Of a stretch of DNA of 64,000 nucleotides, positions 46,617 through 55,993 are shown piece after piece. A program made the translations under genes and the position numbers. The notes under the pieces are model-generated. The model saw nothing but the letters and a program-made list of their open reading frames with translations. It was not told the origin of the DNA and ran no database searches. Position 1 is the stretch's first letter, and each line of letters opens with the position of its first letter. This stretch comes from Cupriavidus taiwanensis LMG 19424 (GTDB lineage Bacteria; Pseudomonadota; Gammaproteobacteria; Burkholderiales; Burkholderiaceae): the NCBI RefSeq assembly GCF_000069785.1, contig NC_010528.1, forward strand, positions 2,666,001 through 2,730,000. Direction: 5' to 3'.

Positions 46617-48542
46617 TCAGGCCTGCAACCTGGCCGGCATCACGCCGCGCAGGGCGTTGACCAGCACGATGGCCTCGGCGCGCGCCAGCATCGCGCGCGT
46701 GACTACGGCTTCTTCGACCTGCTCGCCCGGCGTGCCCAGCGCCGCGCCGCCCGCTTCCAGCACCACCGCCCGCATCACGCCTGGCAGGATATCGGCCGAC
46801 AGCGGCGGGGTCAGCCAGCGGCCATCGATGCGCACGAACACGGAGCTGCGCCCGCCCTCGAGCAGTTCGCCGCGGGTGTTGAAGAACAGCCGGTCGAAGC
46901 CGCCGGCGCGCTCGGCCGCCTGCCAGCCGGCATCGAAGACCGCGCGCGCACTGGTCTTGTGGCGGCGCAGCGGGTCGGCAAGCGGCAGCGGGTCCGGCGC
47001 GATGTCGACACCAACCGGTCCCGCGGGCAACGGCGCCAGCGTGCCGCTGGCCAACGCCAGCGTGCCGGACTTGTCCACGCTGAGGCGCAGGCGCCAGGTG
47101 CCGGCCCCCAGTCGGGCGGCCTCCGCGGCCACGGCTTCGCACGCGGCGTCAGCATCGAAGGCAAAGCCGAACGCCTGCGCCGAGGCGCCGATGCGCGCCA
47201 GGTGGCGCGGCAACTGCGGACAGGCCCCGTCCTGCACGCGCAAGGTCTCGAACAGCGTGAAGCCGGGATCGTGGCGGGTCAGGAAGCGGGCCTTCCAGCC
47301 GCATTCGGCGAATTCCTCCGCCGCCACGCTGTCATGGACGATGCCGCCACCCACGCCCATCTCGCCCGCGCGCAAGCCGCTGGCGGCGCGCGGCGCCAGC
47401 ACCAGCGTGCGGATCGCTACCGACAGCGCGAACGGTCCGGCCATGGCCCCGGACGGCGCGTCGATCCAGCCGATCGCGCCGGTGTAGAGCCCGCGCGGCG
47501 CGCGCTCCAGCTGCGCAATGATCTGCATGGTCCGCCGCTTGGGCGCGCCGGTGATCGAGCCGCAGGGGAACAGCGCCGCCATCAGCGCACCGAGGCTGGT
47601 GCCGGGCCGCGCCGTCGCGGTCACGGTGGAAGTCATCTGCAGCACCGCGCCGAACGGCTGCACCGCAAAGCGCTCCGGCACCGCCACGCTGCCCGGCTGC
47701 GCGATGCGGCCCAGGTCGTTGCGCAGCAGGTCGACGATCATCACGTTCTCGGCCCGGTTCTTGGCGTCGGCAGCCAGCGCGGCGGCCGCCTGCGCATCGC
47801 GCGCGGGATCGCCGGCGCGCGGCGCGGTGCCTTTCATCGGCCGCGTCAGCAGATGGCCCTCGCCGTCGTGGCGCACGAACAGCTCAGGCGACAGCGACAG
47901 CACCATGGCGTCACCCGGAAGCCGCGCCAGCACGCCGTAAGGCACCGGCTGCGCGGCACGCAGCGCCGCGTACAGCGCCACCGGATCGCCGAAGGCATCG
48001 CAGCGCAGGCGCTGGGTGTAGTTGACCTGGTAGGTGTCGCCGGCTTCGATCCACTGGTGGATGCGGGCAATCGCATCATCGAAGGCCGCGCGGGACGTAT
48101 CGGAAGCGATATGCATCAGGCCCGCTGGCTGCGGGTCCGCCTCGGCTTGCAGCCACGCCCCCACCGCCGCGGCATCGAGCCGTTGCAGCTCCCGGAACCA
48201 CAGCAGGCGCAGCGCGCCGTCGTGGAACGGCATGGCGTTGCCGGTATGCACCGGGGCACCGACCAGCGCACCGCCGAATTCATACGGCGCGAACAGGGTC
48301 GCGTGCCAGCCCTGGCGCCAGCCTTCGGCAAGCATGGCGTCGAGCCGGGCGATGTCGCTGCCGGGCGGCAGCAGGTCTTCTCGGACGAAGCCGGTGTAGA
48401 GACGGGATGCGGCTTGCCCGGCGGGTGCCGTGGCGTCGTCGAGCAGGACGTAGGCGTCAACGCCGCCCGCTTGCGTGCCCCCCTCTCCCGCTTGCGGGAG
48501 AGGGGCTGGGGGAGAGGGGGGGCGCTGGATGCTTGCTACCAC
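46617..48542 (-). CDS. pabB: Fused aminodeoxychorismate synthase component I / 4-amino-4-deoxychorismate lyase (PabB-PabC)
   Basis: 641 aa. The PabB part (about 28-375) shows YQVNYTQRLRCDAFGDP, LSLSPELFVRH, TRPMKGTAPR, ENVMIVDLLRNDLGRI and CGSITGAPKRRTMQII. The PLP-dependent PabC part (about 390-641) shows FTLFETLRV, RLFFNTRGELLEGGRSSVFVR and LSADILPGVMR. The fusion makes p-aminobenzoate for folate. The only usable start is GTG 48542 (an in-frame TGA lies four codons earlier), and residues about 8-22 (PSPPAPLPQAGEGG) are translated from a REP-like repeat. The conserved family sequence begins only at DAYVLLDDA, suggesting the native start was replaced. Confidence 0.9.
   Translation of the reverse strand: MVASIQRPPSPPAPLPQAGEGGTQAGGVDAYVLLDDATAPAGQAASRLYTGFVREDLLPPGSDIARLDAMLAEGWRQGWHATLFAPYEFGGALVGAPVHTGNAMPFHDGALRLLWFRELQRLDAAAVGAWLQAEADPQPAGLMHIASDTSRAAFDDAIARIHQWIEAGDTYQVNYTQRLRCDAFGDPVALYAALRAAQPVPYGVLARLPGDAMVLSLSPELFVRHDGEGHLLTRPMKGTAPRAGDPARDAQAAAALAADAKNRAENVMIVDLLRNDLGRIAQPGSVAVPERFAVQPFGAVLQMTSTVTATARPGTSLGALMAALFPCGSITGAPKRRTMQIIAQLERAPRGLYTGAIGWIDAPSGAMAGPFALSVAIRTLVLAPRAASGLRAGEMGVGGGIVHDSVAAEEFAECGWKARFLTRHDPGFTLFETLRVQDGACPQLPRHLARIGASAQAFGFAFDADAACEAVAAEAARLGAGTWRLRLSVDKSGTLALASGTLAPLPAGPVGVDIAPDPLPLADPLRRHKTSARAVFDAGWQAAERAGGFDRLFFNTRGELLEGGRSSVFVRIDGRWLTPPLSADILPGVMRAVVLEAGGAALGTPGEQVEEAVVTRAMLARAEAIVLVNALRGVMPARLQA
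48482..48518 (+). repeat. REP-like palindromic repeat, copy A (inside the pabB 5' end)
   Basis: 37 bp: an 8-9 bp stem (CCTCTCCCGC / GCGGGAGAGG) plus a GGGGCTGGGGGAGAGGG tail. It matches the reverse complement of 48639-48675 at 35 of 37 positions and encodes the N-terminal PAPLPQAGEG of the PabB-PabC fusion. Confidence 0.85.
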
Positions 48543-48638
48543 GGAAATTCGTCAGGAAAAACAGGATTGCCGGCATACCGACAGGGCGCAGGCATGCATT
48601 ATCGCGCGGTGCAGGGATGGTGGCGATGGATACGCCGG

Positions 48639-48675
48639 CCCTCTCCCCCGGCCCCTCTCCCGCAGGCGGGAGAGG
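48639..48675 (-). repeat. REP-like palindromic repeat, copy B (inverted relative to A)
   Basis: Inverted partner of copy A, 120 bp away, in the gap between pabB-pabC and dnaJ. The two together resemble a paired, BIME-like element of 194 bp (48482-48675). No transposase is nearby. Confidence 0.85.
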
Positions 48676-48710
48676 TGTGCAAATCCGCGGTGCGCCGGCG
48701 TCATGCCCCC

Positions 48711-48746
48711 AAAAACAAAACCGGCCACGCTCGCACGTGGCCGGTT
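48711..48746 (-). terminator. dnaJ terminator
   Basis: 11-bp stem AACCGGCCACG (48719-48729) / CGTGGCCGGTT (48736-48746), 6-nt loop, followed on the minus strand by TTTTGTTTTT. It lies just beyond the dnaJ stop. Confidence 0.82.
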
Positions 48747-48763
48747 CCCTACCGCAAGCCGGA

Positions 48764-49897
48764 TCAGCTGAAGAAGCTCTTCACCTTGTCCAGCCAGGAG
48801 GTCTCCTGCGGGCTGTGGCGCGAGCCGCCCTCGTGCACCGAGCGGTCGAACTGGCGCAGCATTTCCTTCTGCGCCTCGGTCAGCTTGACCGGCGTCTCCA
48901 CGTTCACATGCACGTACAGGTCGCCCGGATAGCCGGAGCGCACGCCCTTGATGCCCTTGCCGCGCAGCCGGAAGGTCTTGCCGGACTGGGTCGCCTCGGG
49001 CACGGGGAAGGTGGCCTTGCCGCTCAGCGTAGGCACTTCGAGGTCGCCGCCCAGCGCCGCGGTGGCGAACGAGATCGGCATCTGGCAGTGCAGGTCGTCG
49101 CCGTCGCGCTCGAACACCGCGTGCGGCTTGATGTGGACTTCCACGTATAGGTCGCCCGGCGGGCCGCCGTTGATGCCCGGCTCGCCGTTGCCGGACGAAC
49201 GGATGCGCATGCCTTCGTCGATGCCGGCCGGGATCTTCACTTCCAGCGTCTTCTGCGACTTCAGCTTGCCCTGCCCGTGGCACTTGGTGCAGGGCTTGGG
49301 GATGAACTTGCCGCTGCCGTGGCACTTCGGGCAGGTCTGCTGCATGGTGAAGAAGCCCTGCGACACGCGCACCTGGCCCGCGCCGTGGCAGGTCGGGCAG
49401 GTTTCGACGCTGGAGCCGGGCTCGGCGCCATTGCCGTGGCAGTGGTCGCAGTCGTCCCAGTGGGGCACGCGGATCTGGGCCTCGTGGCCGTGCGCGGCCT
49501 GCTCCAGCGAGATCTCCATGCTGTAGCGCAGGTCGGCGCCGCGGTAGGCCTGCGGGCCCCCGCCGCGGCGGCCGCCGCCGCCCTGGCCGAAGATATCGCC
49601 GAAGATGTCGCCAAAGGCCTCGGCGAAGCCGCCGTAGCCCTGCGCGCCGCCGAAGCCGCCCGCCATGTTCGGGTCCACGCCGGCATGGCCGTACTGGTCA
49701 TACGCGGCCTTCTTCTCCGGGTCGGAAAGCATCTCGTAGGCCTCCTTGGCCTCCTTGAATTTTTCCTCGGCGTCCTTGCTGTCCGGATTGCGGTCCGGAT
49801 GGAATTTCATCGCGAGCTTGCGATAGGCCTTCTTGATCTCGTCGTCGCTCGCGTTCTTGCCTACCCCGAGCACTTCGTAGTAGTCACGTTTTGCCAT
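48764..49897 (-). CDS. dnaJ: Chaperone protein DnaJ (Hsp40)
   Basis: 377 aa type I J-protein. The J domain (1-70) contains the HPD motif at 33-35. The Gly/Phe-rich region is at about 76-125. The zinc domain has four CxxCxGxG modules: [24 protein letters not shown] and CTKCHGQG. The C-terminal substrate-binding and dimerisation domains follow. It stimulates the DnaK ATPase and delivers unfolded clients. Located 171 bp after dnaK, same strand; the gap includes GCCGCGCTCGGC before TTTTTT on the minus strand, which may act as a partial terminator between the two. Confidence 0.98.
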   Translation of the reverse strand: MAKRDYYEVLGVGKNASDDEIKKAYRKLAMKFHPDRNPDSKDAEEKFKEAKEAYEMLSDPEKKAAYDQYGHAGVDPNMAGGFGGAQGYGGFAEAFGDIFGDIFGQGGGGRRGGGPQAYRGADLRYSMEISLEQAAHGHEAQIRVPHWDDCDHCHGNGAEPGSSVETCPTCHGAGQVRVSQGFFTMQQTCPKCHGSGKFIPKPCTKCHGQGKLKSQKTLEVKIPAGIDEGMRIRSSGNGEPGINGGPPGDLYVEVHIKPHAVFERDGDDLHCQMPISFATAALGGDLEVPTLSGKATFPVPEATQSGKTFRLRGKGIKGVRSGYPGDLYVHVNVETPVKLTEAQKEMLRQFDRSVHEGGSRHSPQETSWLDKVKSFFS

Positions 49898-50068
49898 GGT
49901 GGCTCTTTACCTCATTGGCCGGCGGGTGCAAGCGGCACGGGCCGGCGAATAGCAAAAAAGCCGAGCGCGGCATCCGACGGCGGTTTCCCGCGGGTCTGAT
50001 GGCCGTCGCCCGGCGTCGGGGCGGGAGCGGCGCCGGCCAGTGCCTGCACCGCCGCCCGCGTATCCCGA

Positions 50069-52012
50069 TTACTTCTTGTCGTTGACTTCCTTGAATTCGG
50101 CGTCCACAACGTTGTCGTCCTGCGGCTGGGCCTGCTGCTGCGCGCCGGCACCTGCCGCGCCTGCCGCGCCCTGCTCGCCGGCCTTGGCCTGCATGTCGGC
50201 GTAGACCTTCTCGCCCAGCTTCTGGCTGGCTTCCGACAGGGCGTTGACCTTGGCATCGATCTCGGTCTTGTCGCCGCCGCGGGCGGCGTCTTCCAGTTCC
50301 TTGATCGCGGCTTCGATCTTTTCCTTCTCGCCGGCTTCCAGCTTGTCGCCGTATTCGGTGACCGCCTTCCTGGTCGAGTGGATCAGCGCATCGGCCTGGT
50401 TGCGGGCGTCAGCCAGCTCGCGGGCCTTCTTGTCTTCCTCGGCGTTGGCCTCGGCGTCCTTGACCATGCGCTGGATCTCGTCTTCCGACAGGCCCGAGTT
50501 CGCCTTGATGGTGATCCGGTTTTCCTTGCCGGTCGCCTTGTCCTTGGCGCCCACGTGCAGGATGCCGTTGGCGTCGATGTCGAACGACACTTCGATCTGC
50601 GGCGTGCCACGCGGTGCGGGCGGGATGCCTTCCAGGTTGAACTCGCCCAGCAGCTTGTTGCCGGTGGCCATTTCACGCTCGCCCTGGTAGACCTTGATGG
50701 TCACGGCCGGCTGGTTGTCGTCGGCGGTCGAGAACACCTGCGCATGCTTGGTCGGGATGGTGGTGTTCTTGGTGATCATCTTGGTCATCACGCCACCCAG
50801 GGTCTCGATGCCCAGAGACAGCGGCGTCACGTCCAGCAGCAGCACGTCCTTGCGGTCGCCCGACAGCACCGAACCCTGGATCGCGGCGCCGACGGCCACG
50901 GCTTCGTCCGGGTTCACGTCCTTGCGCGCTTCCTTGCCGAAGAACTCCTTGACCTGCTCCTGCACCTTCGGCATGCGGGTCATGCCGCCGACCAGGATCA
51001 CGTCGTCGATGTCGCTGACCTTGACGCCGGCGTCCTTGATCGCGGTGCGGCACGGCTCGATGGTGCGCGTGATTAGCTCTTCGACCAGCGATTCGAGCTT
51101 GGCGCGGGTCATCTTCAGGTTCAGGTGCTTCGGACCCGAGGCATCGGCCGTGATGTACGGCAGGTTGATCTCGGTCTGCTGCGAGCTGGACAGTTCGATC
51201 TTGGCCTTTTCAGCGGCTTCCTTCAGGCGCTGCAGCGCGAGCACGTCCTTGGACAGGTCGACGCCCTGGTCCTTCTTGAACTCGCCGATGATGTAGTCGA
51301 TGATGCGCTGGTCGAAATCTTCGCCGCCCAGGAACGTATCGCCATTGGTCGACAGCACTTCGAACTGCTTCTCGCCGTCCACGTCGGCGATCTCGATGAT
51401 CGAGATGTCGAAGGTGCCGCCGCCGAGGTCATACACGGCGATCTTGCGGTCGCCCTTCTCGTTCTTGTCCAGGCCGAAGGCCAGCGCGGCCGCGGTCGGC
51501 TCGTTGATGATGCGCTTGACGTCCAGTCCGGCGATGCGGCCGGCGTCCTTGGTCGCCTGGCGCTGCGAGTCGTTGAAGTAGGCCGGCACGGTGATCACGG
51601 CTTCGGTCACCGGCTCGCCGAGGTAGTCCTCGGCCGTCTTCTTCATCTTGCGCAGCACTTCGGCCGACACCTGCGGCGGCGCCAGCTTCTGGTCGCGCAC
51701 CGACACCCATGCGTCGCCGTTGTCGGCCTTGACGATGGAATACGGCATCAGGCCGATGTCCTTCTGGACTTCCTTCTCTTCGAACTTGCGGCCGATCAGG
51801 CGCTTGACCGCGTACAGCGTGTTACGCGGATTGGTCACGGCCTGGCGCTTGGCCGGCGCGCCGACCAGGATCTCGCCGTCTTCCATGTAGGCGATGATCG
51901 ACGGGGTGGTGCGGGCACCCTCCGAATTCTCGATAACCTTGGGCGTGTTGCCTTCCAGGATCGCGACGCAGCTGTTGGTGGTACCGAGGTCGATACCGAT
52001 GATCTTACCCAT
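50069..52012 (-). CDS. dnaK: Chaperone protein DnaK (Hsp70)
   Basis: 647 aa. The ATPase domain starts [19 protein letters not shown] and has [15 protein letters not shown], the phosphate-binding [14 protein letters not shown] and [14 protein letters not shown]. The linker and substrate domain follow with [19 protein letters not shown], and the C-terminus ends in a Gln/Ala/Gly-rich tail and [19 protein letters not shown] 52012 is preceded by GGAGAG; seven in-frame codons further upstream are not family-like. A clear sigma-32 promoter lies upstream. grpE is not adjacent; a cobalamin adenosyltransferase gene precedes instead. Confidence 0.98.
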   Translation of the reverse strand: MGKIIGIDLGTTNSCVAILEGNTPKVIENSEGARTTPSIIAYMEDGEILVGAPAKRQAVTNPRNTLYAVKRLIGRKFEEKEVQKDIGLMPYSIVKADNGDAWVSVRDQKLAPPQVSAEVLRKMKKTAEDYLGEPVTEAVITVPAYFNDSQRQATKDAGRIAGLDVKRIINEPTAAALAFGLDKNEKGDRKIAVYDLGGGTFDISIIEIADVDGEKQFEVLSTNGDTFLGGEDFDQRIIDYIIGEFKKDQGVDLSKDVLALQRLKEAAEKAKIELSSSQQTEINLPYITADASGPKHLNLKMTRAKLESLVEELITRTIEPCRTAIKDAGVKVSDIDDVILVGGMTRMPKVQEQVKEFFGKEARKDVNPDEAVAVGAAIQGSVLSGDRKDVLLLDVTPLSLGIETLGGVMTKMITKNTTIPTKHAQVFSTADDNQPAVTIKVYQGEREMATGNKLLGEFNLEGIPPAPRGTPQIEVSFDIDANGILHVGAKDKATGKENRITIKANSGLSEDEIQRMVKDAEANAEEDKKARELADARNQADALIHSTRKAVTEYGDKLEAGEKEKIEAAIKELEDAARGGDKTEIDAKVNALSEASQKLGEKVYADMQAKAGEQGAAGAAGAGAQQQAQPQDDNVVDAEFKEVNDKK

Positions 52013-52068
52013 TATTCTCTCCTCTTGAGCCATCGCTATCCGCGCGGCTGCAATTCAACCTGAGGCCG

Positions 52069-52096
52069 AAATGTGGCCGTCCGGGGGCTTTTCAAG
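52069..52096 (-). promoter_or_regulatory. Heat-shock (sigma-32) promoter of dnaK
   Basis: On the minus strand CTTGAAA (52096-52090), a 13-bp spacer and CCACATTT (52076-52069). This closely follows the sigma-32 pattern CTTGAAA-N13/14-CCCCATNT. It predicts a leader of about 50 nt before the dnaK ATG. Confidence 0.75.
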
Positions 52097-52140
52097 GGCA
52101 GAACCGGCAAATCCGAGTAATTTTCTCGGTTTCTGCCCTT
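52094..52140. repeat. Nested inverted repeat overlapping the dnaK -35 box
   Basis: Outer arms AAGGGCAGAA (52094-52103) and TTCTGCCCTT (52131-52140) enclose inner arms CCGAG (52113-52117) and CTCGG (52125-52129). No T tract follows on either strand, so it is not a standard terminator. One arm overlaps the sigma-32 -35 element by 3 bp. Confidence 0.6.
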
Positions 52141-52224
52141 TCTCAACGGCAGGCACTGCCCAGGCTTGAGCCGGCAGCGCCCGTAAGCGGTGTTTTGTGG
52201 ACCCTAAATTACTTTTGCGGGCCC

Positions 52225-52779
52225 TTACGACGCATCGCGATCGCGCTGCCACAGCACGTCCGAGCCGCCGGCCGCCCGGTTCAGCACCCGGGCCAGCACG
52301 AACATCAGGTCCGAGAGCCGGTTCAGGTACTGGCGCGGCGCCTCGTTCAGCGCCTCGGCCGCGCCCAGCGCCACCAGTGCGCGCTCGGCGCGCCGGCACA
52401 CGGTGCGGCACACATGCGCCTGCGCCGCGGCACGGCTGCCGCCGGGCAGGATGAATTCGGCCAGCCGCGGCAGGTTGGCGTTGTAGTCGGCCAGCCAGGT
52501 GTCGAGCTGCGCCACCTGCCCGGGCTTGAGCAGCGTGTAGCCCGGGATGGAGAGCTCCCCGCCCAGGTCGAACAGGTCGTGCTGGATATGCAGCAGCGCG
52601 GCGCGCACGTCGGCGGGCAGGTCTTCGGTCAGCAGCACGCCGACGTGGCAGTTCAGTTCGTCGACGTCGCCGATCGCGGCGATGCGCAGGCTGTCCTTGC
52701 CGGTGCGGCTGCCGTCGCCCAGGCCGGTGGTGCCGGCGTCGCCGGTGCGGGTGGCGATCTTCGACAGGCGGTTGCCCAT
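52225..52779 (-). CDS. Cob(I)yrinic acid a,c-diamide / cob(I)alamin adenosyltransferase, PduO type
   Basis: 184 aa. It transfers the adenosyl group of ATP to cob(I)alamin to make coenzyme B12. The ATP-binding N-terminus is RTGDAGTTGLGDGSRTGKDSLRI, followed by GDVDELNCHVGVL, FILPGGSRAAAQAHVCRTVCRRAERAL with its catalytic arginine region, and YLNRLSDLMFVLARVLNR. AAGGAG precedes ATG 52779. It is transcribed in the same direction as dnaK, with 212 bp between. Confidence 0.95.
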   Translation of the reverse strand: MGNRLSKIATRTGDAGTTGLGDGSRTGKDSLRIAAIGDVDELNCHVGVLLTEDLPADVRAALLHIQHDLFDLGGELSIPGYTLLKPGQVAQLDTWLADYNANLPRLAEFILPGGSRAAAQAHVCRTVCRRAERALVALGAAEALNEAPRQYLNRLSDLMFVLARVLNRAAGGSDVLWQRDRDAS

Positions 52780-53086
52780 GCCGGTCTCCTTGTCAGCGGT
52801 TTGTCTTGGGGAAATGGCGCATTATCGCGCCAGAGCCGGTGAATTCGCCATGCGCAGCAACCGCGGCATCGGTTTCCGTCGCCATCCGCTTGTGCGGCTA
52901 TCGGCCGCGCAGTCGGTGCGGGGAGGTGTACCAGCCGCCGCGCGGCGTAGAATGCCGTTATTCGTCCATTCGATAACCGGGTCGCGCCCCAGCCCCGCCA
53001 CCGGCATGCCGGCACGCCGCCACCGCAAGGCCAGCGCCGGCACCCTCGCCGGATCTGCCGCAGCACCGACCCGCCGGAGACCCTCG
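52780..53086. other. 307-bp divergent promoter region (cobalamin adenosyltransferase / FAD oxidase)
   Basis: No gene. On the minus strand GATAAT (52825-52820) lies about 40 nt before the adenosyltransferase ATG. On the plus strand TAGAAT (52948-52953) lies 133 nt before the FAD-oxidase ATG. -35 elements are not clear for either. Nothing else stands out. Confidence 0.45.
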
Positions 53087-54517
53087 ATGAACCACCCCAC
53101 GCCGCCCGCCTCCCTCGCCCGCCGTCCGCTGCCGCCGGCCCTGTCCGACGCCCTCGCGGCACGCTTCGGCGAGCGCTTCACCACCTCCGCCGGCGTGCGC
53201 GAGCACCATGGCCGCGACGAGTCGCCGTTCCCGCCGGCGCTGCCGGATGCGGTGGTCTTCGCCCACAGCACCGAGGAAGTGGCCGAGGTGGCGCGCCTGT
53301 GCAACCAGCACCGCGTGCCGCTGATTCCGTACGGCGCGGGCTCGTCGCTCGAGGGCCACCTGCTGGCCGTGGCCGGCGGCATCAGCCTGGACCTGTCGCA
53401 GATGAACCGGGTGCTGGCGGTGCAGCCCGAGGACCTGACCGTGACGGTGCAGCCCGGCGTCACGCGCAAGCAGCTGAACCAGGAGATCAAGGACACCGGC
53501 CTGTTCTTCCCGATCGACCCGGGCGCCGACGCGTCGCTGGGCGGCATGTGCGCCACGCGCGCGTCGGGGACCAACGCGGTGCGCTACGGCACCATGCGCG
53601 AGAACGTGCTGGCGCTGACGGTGGTGACCGCCGACGGCCGCGTGATCCGCACCGGCACGCAGGCGCGCAAGTCGTCGGCGGGCTATGACCTGACCCGGCT
53701 CTTCATCGGCAGCGAAGGCACGCTGGGCATCATCACCGAGGTGACGGTGCGGCTCTACCCGCAGCCCGAGGCGATCTCCGCCGCGGTGTGCGCCTTCCCC
53801 AGCATGGGCAGCGCGGTGCAGGCCGTGATCCAGACGATCCAGCTGGGCGTGCCGGTGGCGCGCGTGGAATTCGTCGATGCGCTGGCGATCCGCGCCATCA
53901 ACCGCCACGACAACCTGACCCTGCCCGAGACCCCGCACCTGTTCTTCGAATTCCACGGCACCGAGGCCGGCGTGCGCGAGCAGGCCGAGACCGTGCAGCA
54001 GATCACCGCCGAGCACGGCGGCCAGGGCTTCGAGTGGGCCACGCGTCCGGAAGACCGCAGCCGCCTGTGGAACGCGCGCCATACCGCCTACTTTGCGATG
54101 CTGCAGCTCAAGCCGGGCTGCAAGTCGGTCACCACCGACGTTTGCGTCCCGATCTCGCGGCTGGCCGACTGCGTCACCGAGACCGAGAAGGACCTGAACG
54201 CCTCGGCGCTGCCCTGCCCCATCGTCGGCCATGTCGGCGACGGCAACTTCCACGTGGCGATCCTGGTCGACCCGGCCAAGCCCGCGGAAATGGCCGAGGC
54301 CGAGGCCATCAACCAGCGCATCGTCGAACGCGCGCTGGCGATGGGCGGCACCTGCACCGGCGAGCACGGCGTGGGGCTGCACAAGCAGCGCTTCCTGGTG
54401 GCGGAGCACGGCGAGGACGCGCTGGACCTGATGCGCGCGATCAAGGATGCGCTCGACCCCAACCACATCCTGAACCCCGGCAAGATCTTCAGCGCCGCGC
54501 GCGCCGGCACGCAGTAA
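53087..54517 (+). CDS. FAD-linked 2-hydroxyacid oxidase, D-lactate dehydrogenase (cytochrome) type
   Basis: 476 aa from ATG 53087. The N-terminal FAD-binding domain (PCMH type) has VPLIPYGAGSSLEGHLLAV, the GTNAVRYGTMRENVLAL segment and GSEGTLGIITEVTVRLYP. The C-terminal FAD-oxidase domain has VGHVGDGNFHVAILVD (metal-binding His) and TGEHGVGLHKQRFLV. The closest family is the mitochondrial/bacterial D-lactate dehydrogenase group (LDHD/Dld), oxidising D-2-hydroxyacids to 2-oxoacids with a non-NAD acceptor. It is followed 24 bp later by a LysR regulator and then a GNAT gene. It is a paralogue of the GlcD further downstream. Confidence 0.9.
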   Translation: MNHPTPPASLARRPLPPALSDALAARFGERFTTSAGVREHHGRDESPFPPALPDAVVFAHSTEEVAEVARLCNQHRVPLIPYGAGSSLEGHLLAVAGGISLDLSQMNRVLAVQPEDLTVTVQPGVTRKQLNQEIKDTGLFFPIDPGADASLGGMCATRASGTNAVRYGTMRENVLALTVVTADGRVIRTGTQARKSSAGYDLTRLFIGSEGTLGIITEVTVRLYPQPEAISAAVCAFPSMGSAVQAVIQTIQLGVPVARVEFVDALAIRAINRHDNLTLPETPHLFFEFHGTEAGVREQAETVQQITAEHGGQGFEWATRPEDRSRLWNARHTAYFAMLQLKPGCKSVTTDVCVPISRLADCVTETEKDLNASALPCPIVGHVGDGNFHVAILVDPAKPAEMAEAEAINQRIVERALAMGGTCTGEHGVGLHKQRFLVAEHGEDALDLMRAIKDALDPNHILNPGKIFSAARAGTQ

Positions 54518-54541
54518 GGCGCCCGACAGGCAAACCCGGGG

Positions 54542-55432
54542 ATGGCCTCCATGTTCAACCGCGTGCCGCCACTGCACCTGCTGATCGCCTTCGAGGCGGC
54601 GGCGCGCCTGGGCAGCTTCGCGCGCGCGGCCGAGGAGCTGTCGGTGACGCCCAGCGCGGTCTCGCACCGCATCAAGAACCTCGAGGAGCTGTGGGGCGAA
54701 GACCTGTTCGTGCGTGCCAACGCCGCGCTGCGGCTGACCGCGGCCGGCACGCGCTATCTGCGCAACGTGCAGGACGCGCTCAAGTCGCTCAACGAGCTGG
54801 CGCGGCCCGAGTACAACAAGTTGCGCACGCGGCTGCGGGTGGCGATCCCGCCCACCTTCGGGCGCCAGCACCTGGTGCCGCGCCTGCCCGAGTTCGGTGC
54901 GCTGTATCCGCATATCGACCTCGAGCTGCACCTGGCGATCCCGTTCCTCGACGTCAAGGCCGAGGACACCGATGTCGAAATTCGCTATGGCACCGGCCGC
55001 TATCCCGACCTGAAGACCACCAAGCTGCTGGTGGAACCGGTGTTCCCGGCGTGCGGGCGCGAGTACTACGAGCGCGTCAACGGCCGCGCCATCACCAAAC
55101 CCGAGCACCTGCACGGCCTGGTGCTGCTGCGCAGCCCGCTGGAGCCGTGGAAGCCGTGGTTCGAGACTGCCGGACTGGACTGGCCCGAGCCGCAGACCGG
55201 CCCCCAGTTCAACGACATCGGCCTGATGCTGGAGGCGATCGCCTCCAACCAGGGCGTGGCGCTGGTGCGCCAGCGCATGGCGCGGCACTGGCTGTCGCTG
55301 GGGCAGATGGTGCGGCTGCTCGATGTGGAATCGGTATCGCCGCACGGCTACTACATCGTCGAGCGCGAACAGGCGCCGCTCAAGCCCGAGGCGCGCTATT
55401 TCGTTGACTGGCTGCTGAGCCTGGACTGGTAG
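54542..55432 (+). CDS. LysR-family transcriptional regulator (GcvA-like)
   Basis: 296 aa. The N-terminal winged HTH reads PPLHLLIAFEAAARLGSFARAAEELSVTPSAVSHRIKNLE, with the GcvA-type continuation ELWGEDLFVRANAALRLTAAG. The effector domain (about 95-290) has LRVAIPPTFGRQHLVPRLPEF and DIGLMLEAIASNQGVALVRQ. Because it is co-directional and 24 bp downstream of the FAD oxidase, it probably regulates that gene, but LysR genes are usually divergent, so this is inference. Confidence 0.92.
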   Translation: MASMFNRVPPLHLLIAFEAAARLGSFARAAEELSVTPSAVSHRIKNLEELWGEDLFVRANAALRLTAAGTRYLRNVQDALKSLNELARPEYNKLRTRLRVAIPPTFGRQHLVPRLPEFGALYPHIDLELHLAIPFLDVKAEDTDVEIRYGTGRYPDLKTTKLLVEPVFPACGREYYERVNGRAITKPEHLHGLVLLRSPLEPWKPWFETAGLDWPEPQTGPQFNDIGLMLEAIASNQGVALVRQRMARHWLSLGQMVRLLDVESVSPHGYYIVEREQAPLKPEARYFVDWLLSLDW

Positions 55433-55444
55433 GAGACTGCGCCG

Positions 55445-55993
55445 ATGGAAATCCGCCTGCTGACCCCCGACGATGCCGCCGCGTTCCACGCACTGCGCCT
55501 GCAGGGACTGGCCGAGGCGCCGGAAGCCTTTGCCGCCAGCCTGGAAGAAGAACAGGAGCTGGCGCCGGAGGCGGTGGCGCAACGCCTTGCGCCGAGCGCG
55601 GACAAGGCCGTGTTCGGCGCCTTCGAGACCAGCCCGGGCGGCCCCGGCGGTATCGTGCTGGCCGGCATGGTCGGCGTGATGCGCGAGCCCCGGCGCAAGC
55701 ACTGGCACAAGGCCTCGATCTTCGGCATGTACGTGGCGCCGGCCTGGCGCGCGCGCCAGCTCGGCCGGGCGTTGATGCTGCGCGCGCTGCAGCAGGCCGG
55801 CGCCATGCCGGGGGTGCGCCAGGTCACGCTGTGCGTCAATGCTGGCAGCGCGGGCGCGGTGCGGTTGTACGAATCGCTCGGGTTCGAACGCTTCGGGCTG
55901 GAGCCGGAAGCGTTGTACGTCGCGCCGCACTTCCACGACAAGCTGGACATGGTGCTGCGGCTGCCGGCCGCCCCGGCGCAGCCGCAACGCTGA
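55445..55993 (+). CDS. GNAT-family N-acetyltransferase
   Basis: 182 aa. It begins MEIRLLTPDDAAAFHALRLQGL. Acetyl-CoA motif A is seen in [27 protein letters not shown], then LCVNAGSAGAVRLYESLGFERFG. The motif has RxxxLG where many members have RGxGxG. Only 12 bp separate it from the LysR stop, so the oxidase, LysR and GNAT genes appear to be one transcript. The substrate is unknown. Confidence 0.88.
   Translation: MEIRLLTPDDAAAFHALRLQGLAEAPEAFAASLEEEQELAPEAVAQRLAPSADKAVFGAFETSPGGPGGIVLAGMVGVMREPRRKHWHKASIFGMYVAPAWRARQLGRALMLRALQQAGAMPGVRQVTLCVNAGSAGAVRLYESLGFERFGLEPEALYVAPHFHDKLDMVLRLPAAPAQPQR

Noticed and set aside
48482..48675. Inverted repeats as a CRISPR unit or insertion-sequence ends
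   Set aside because: Only two inverted copies, no spacer array, no transposase and no target-site duplication visible; fits a paired REP-like element better.
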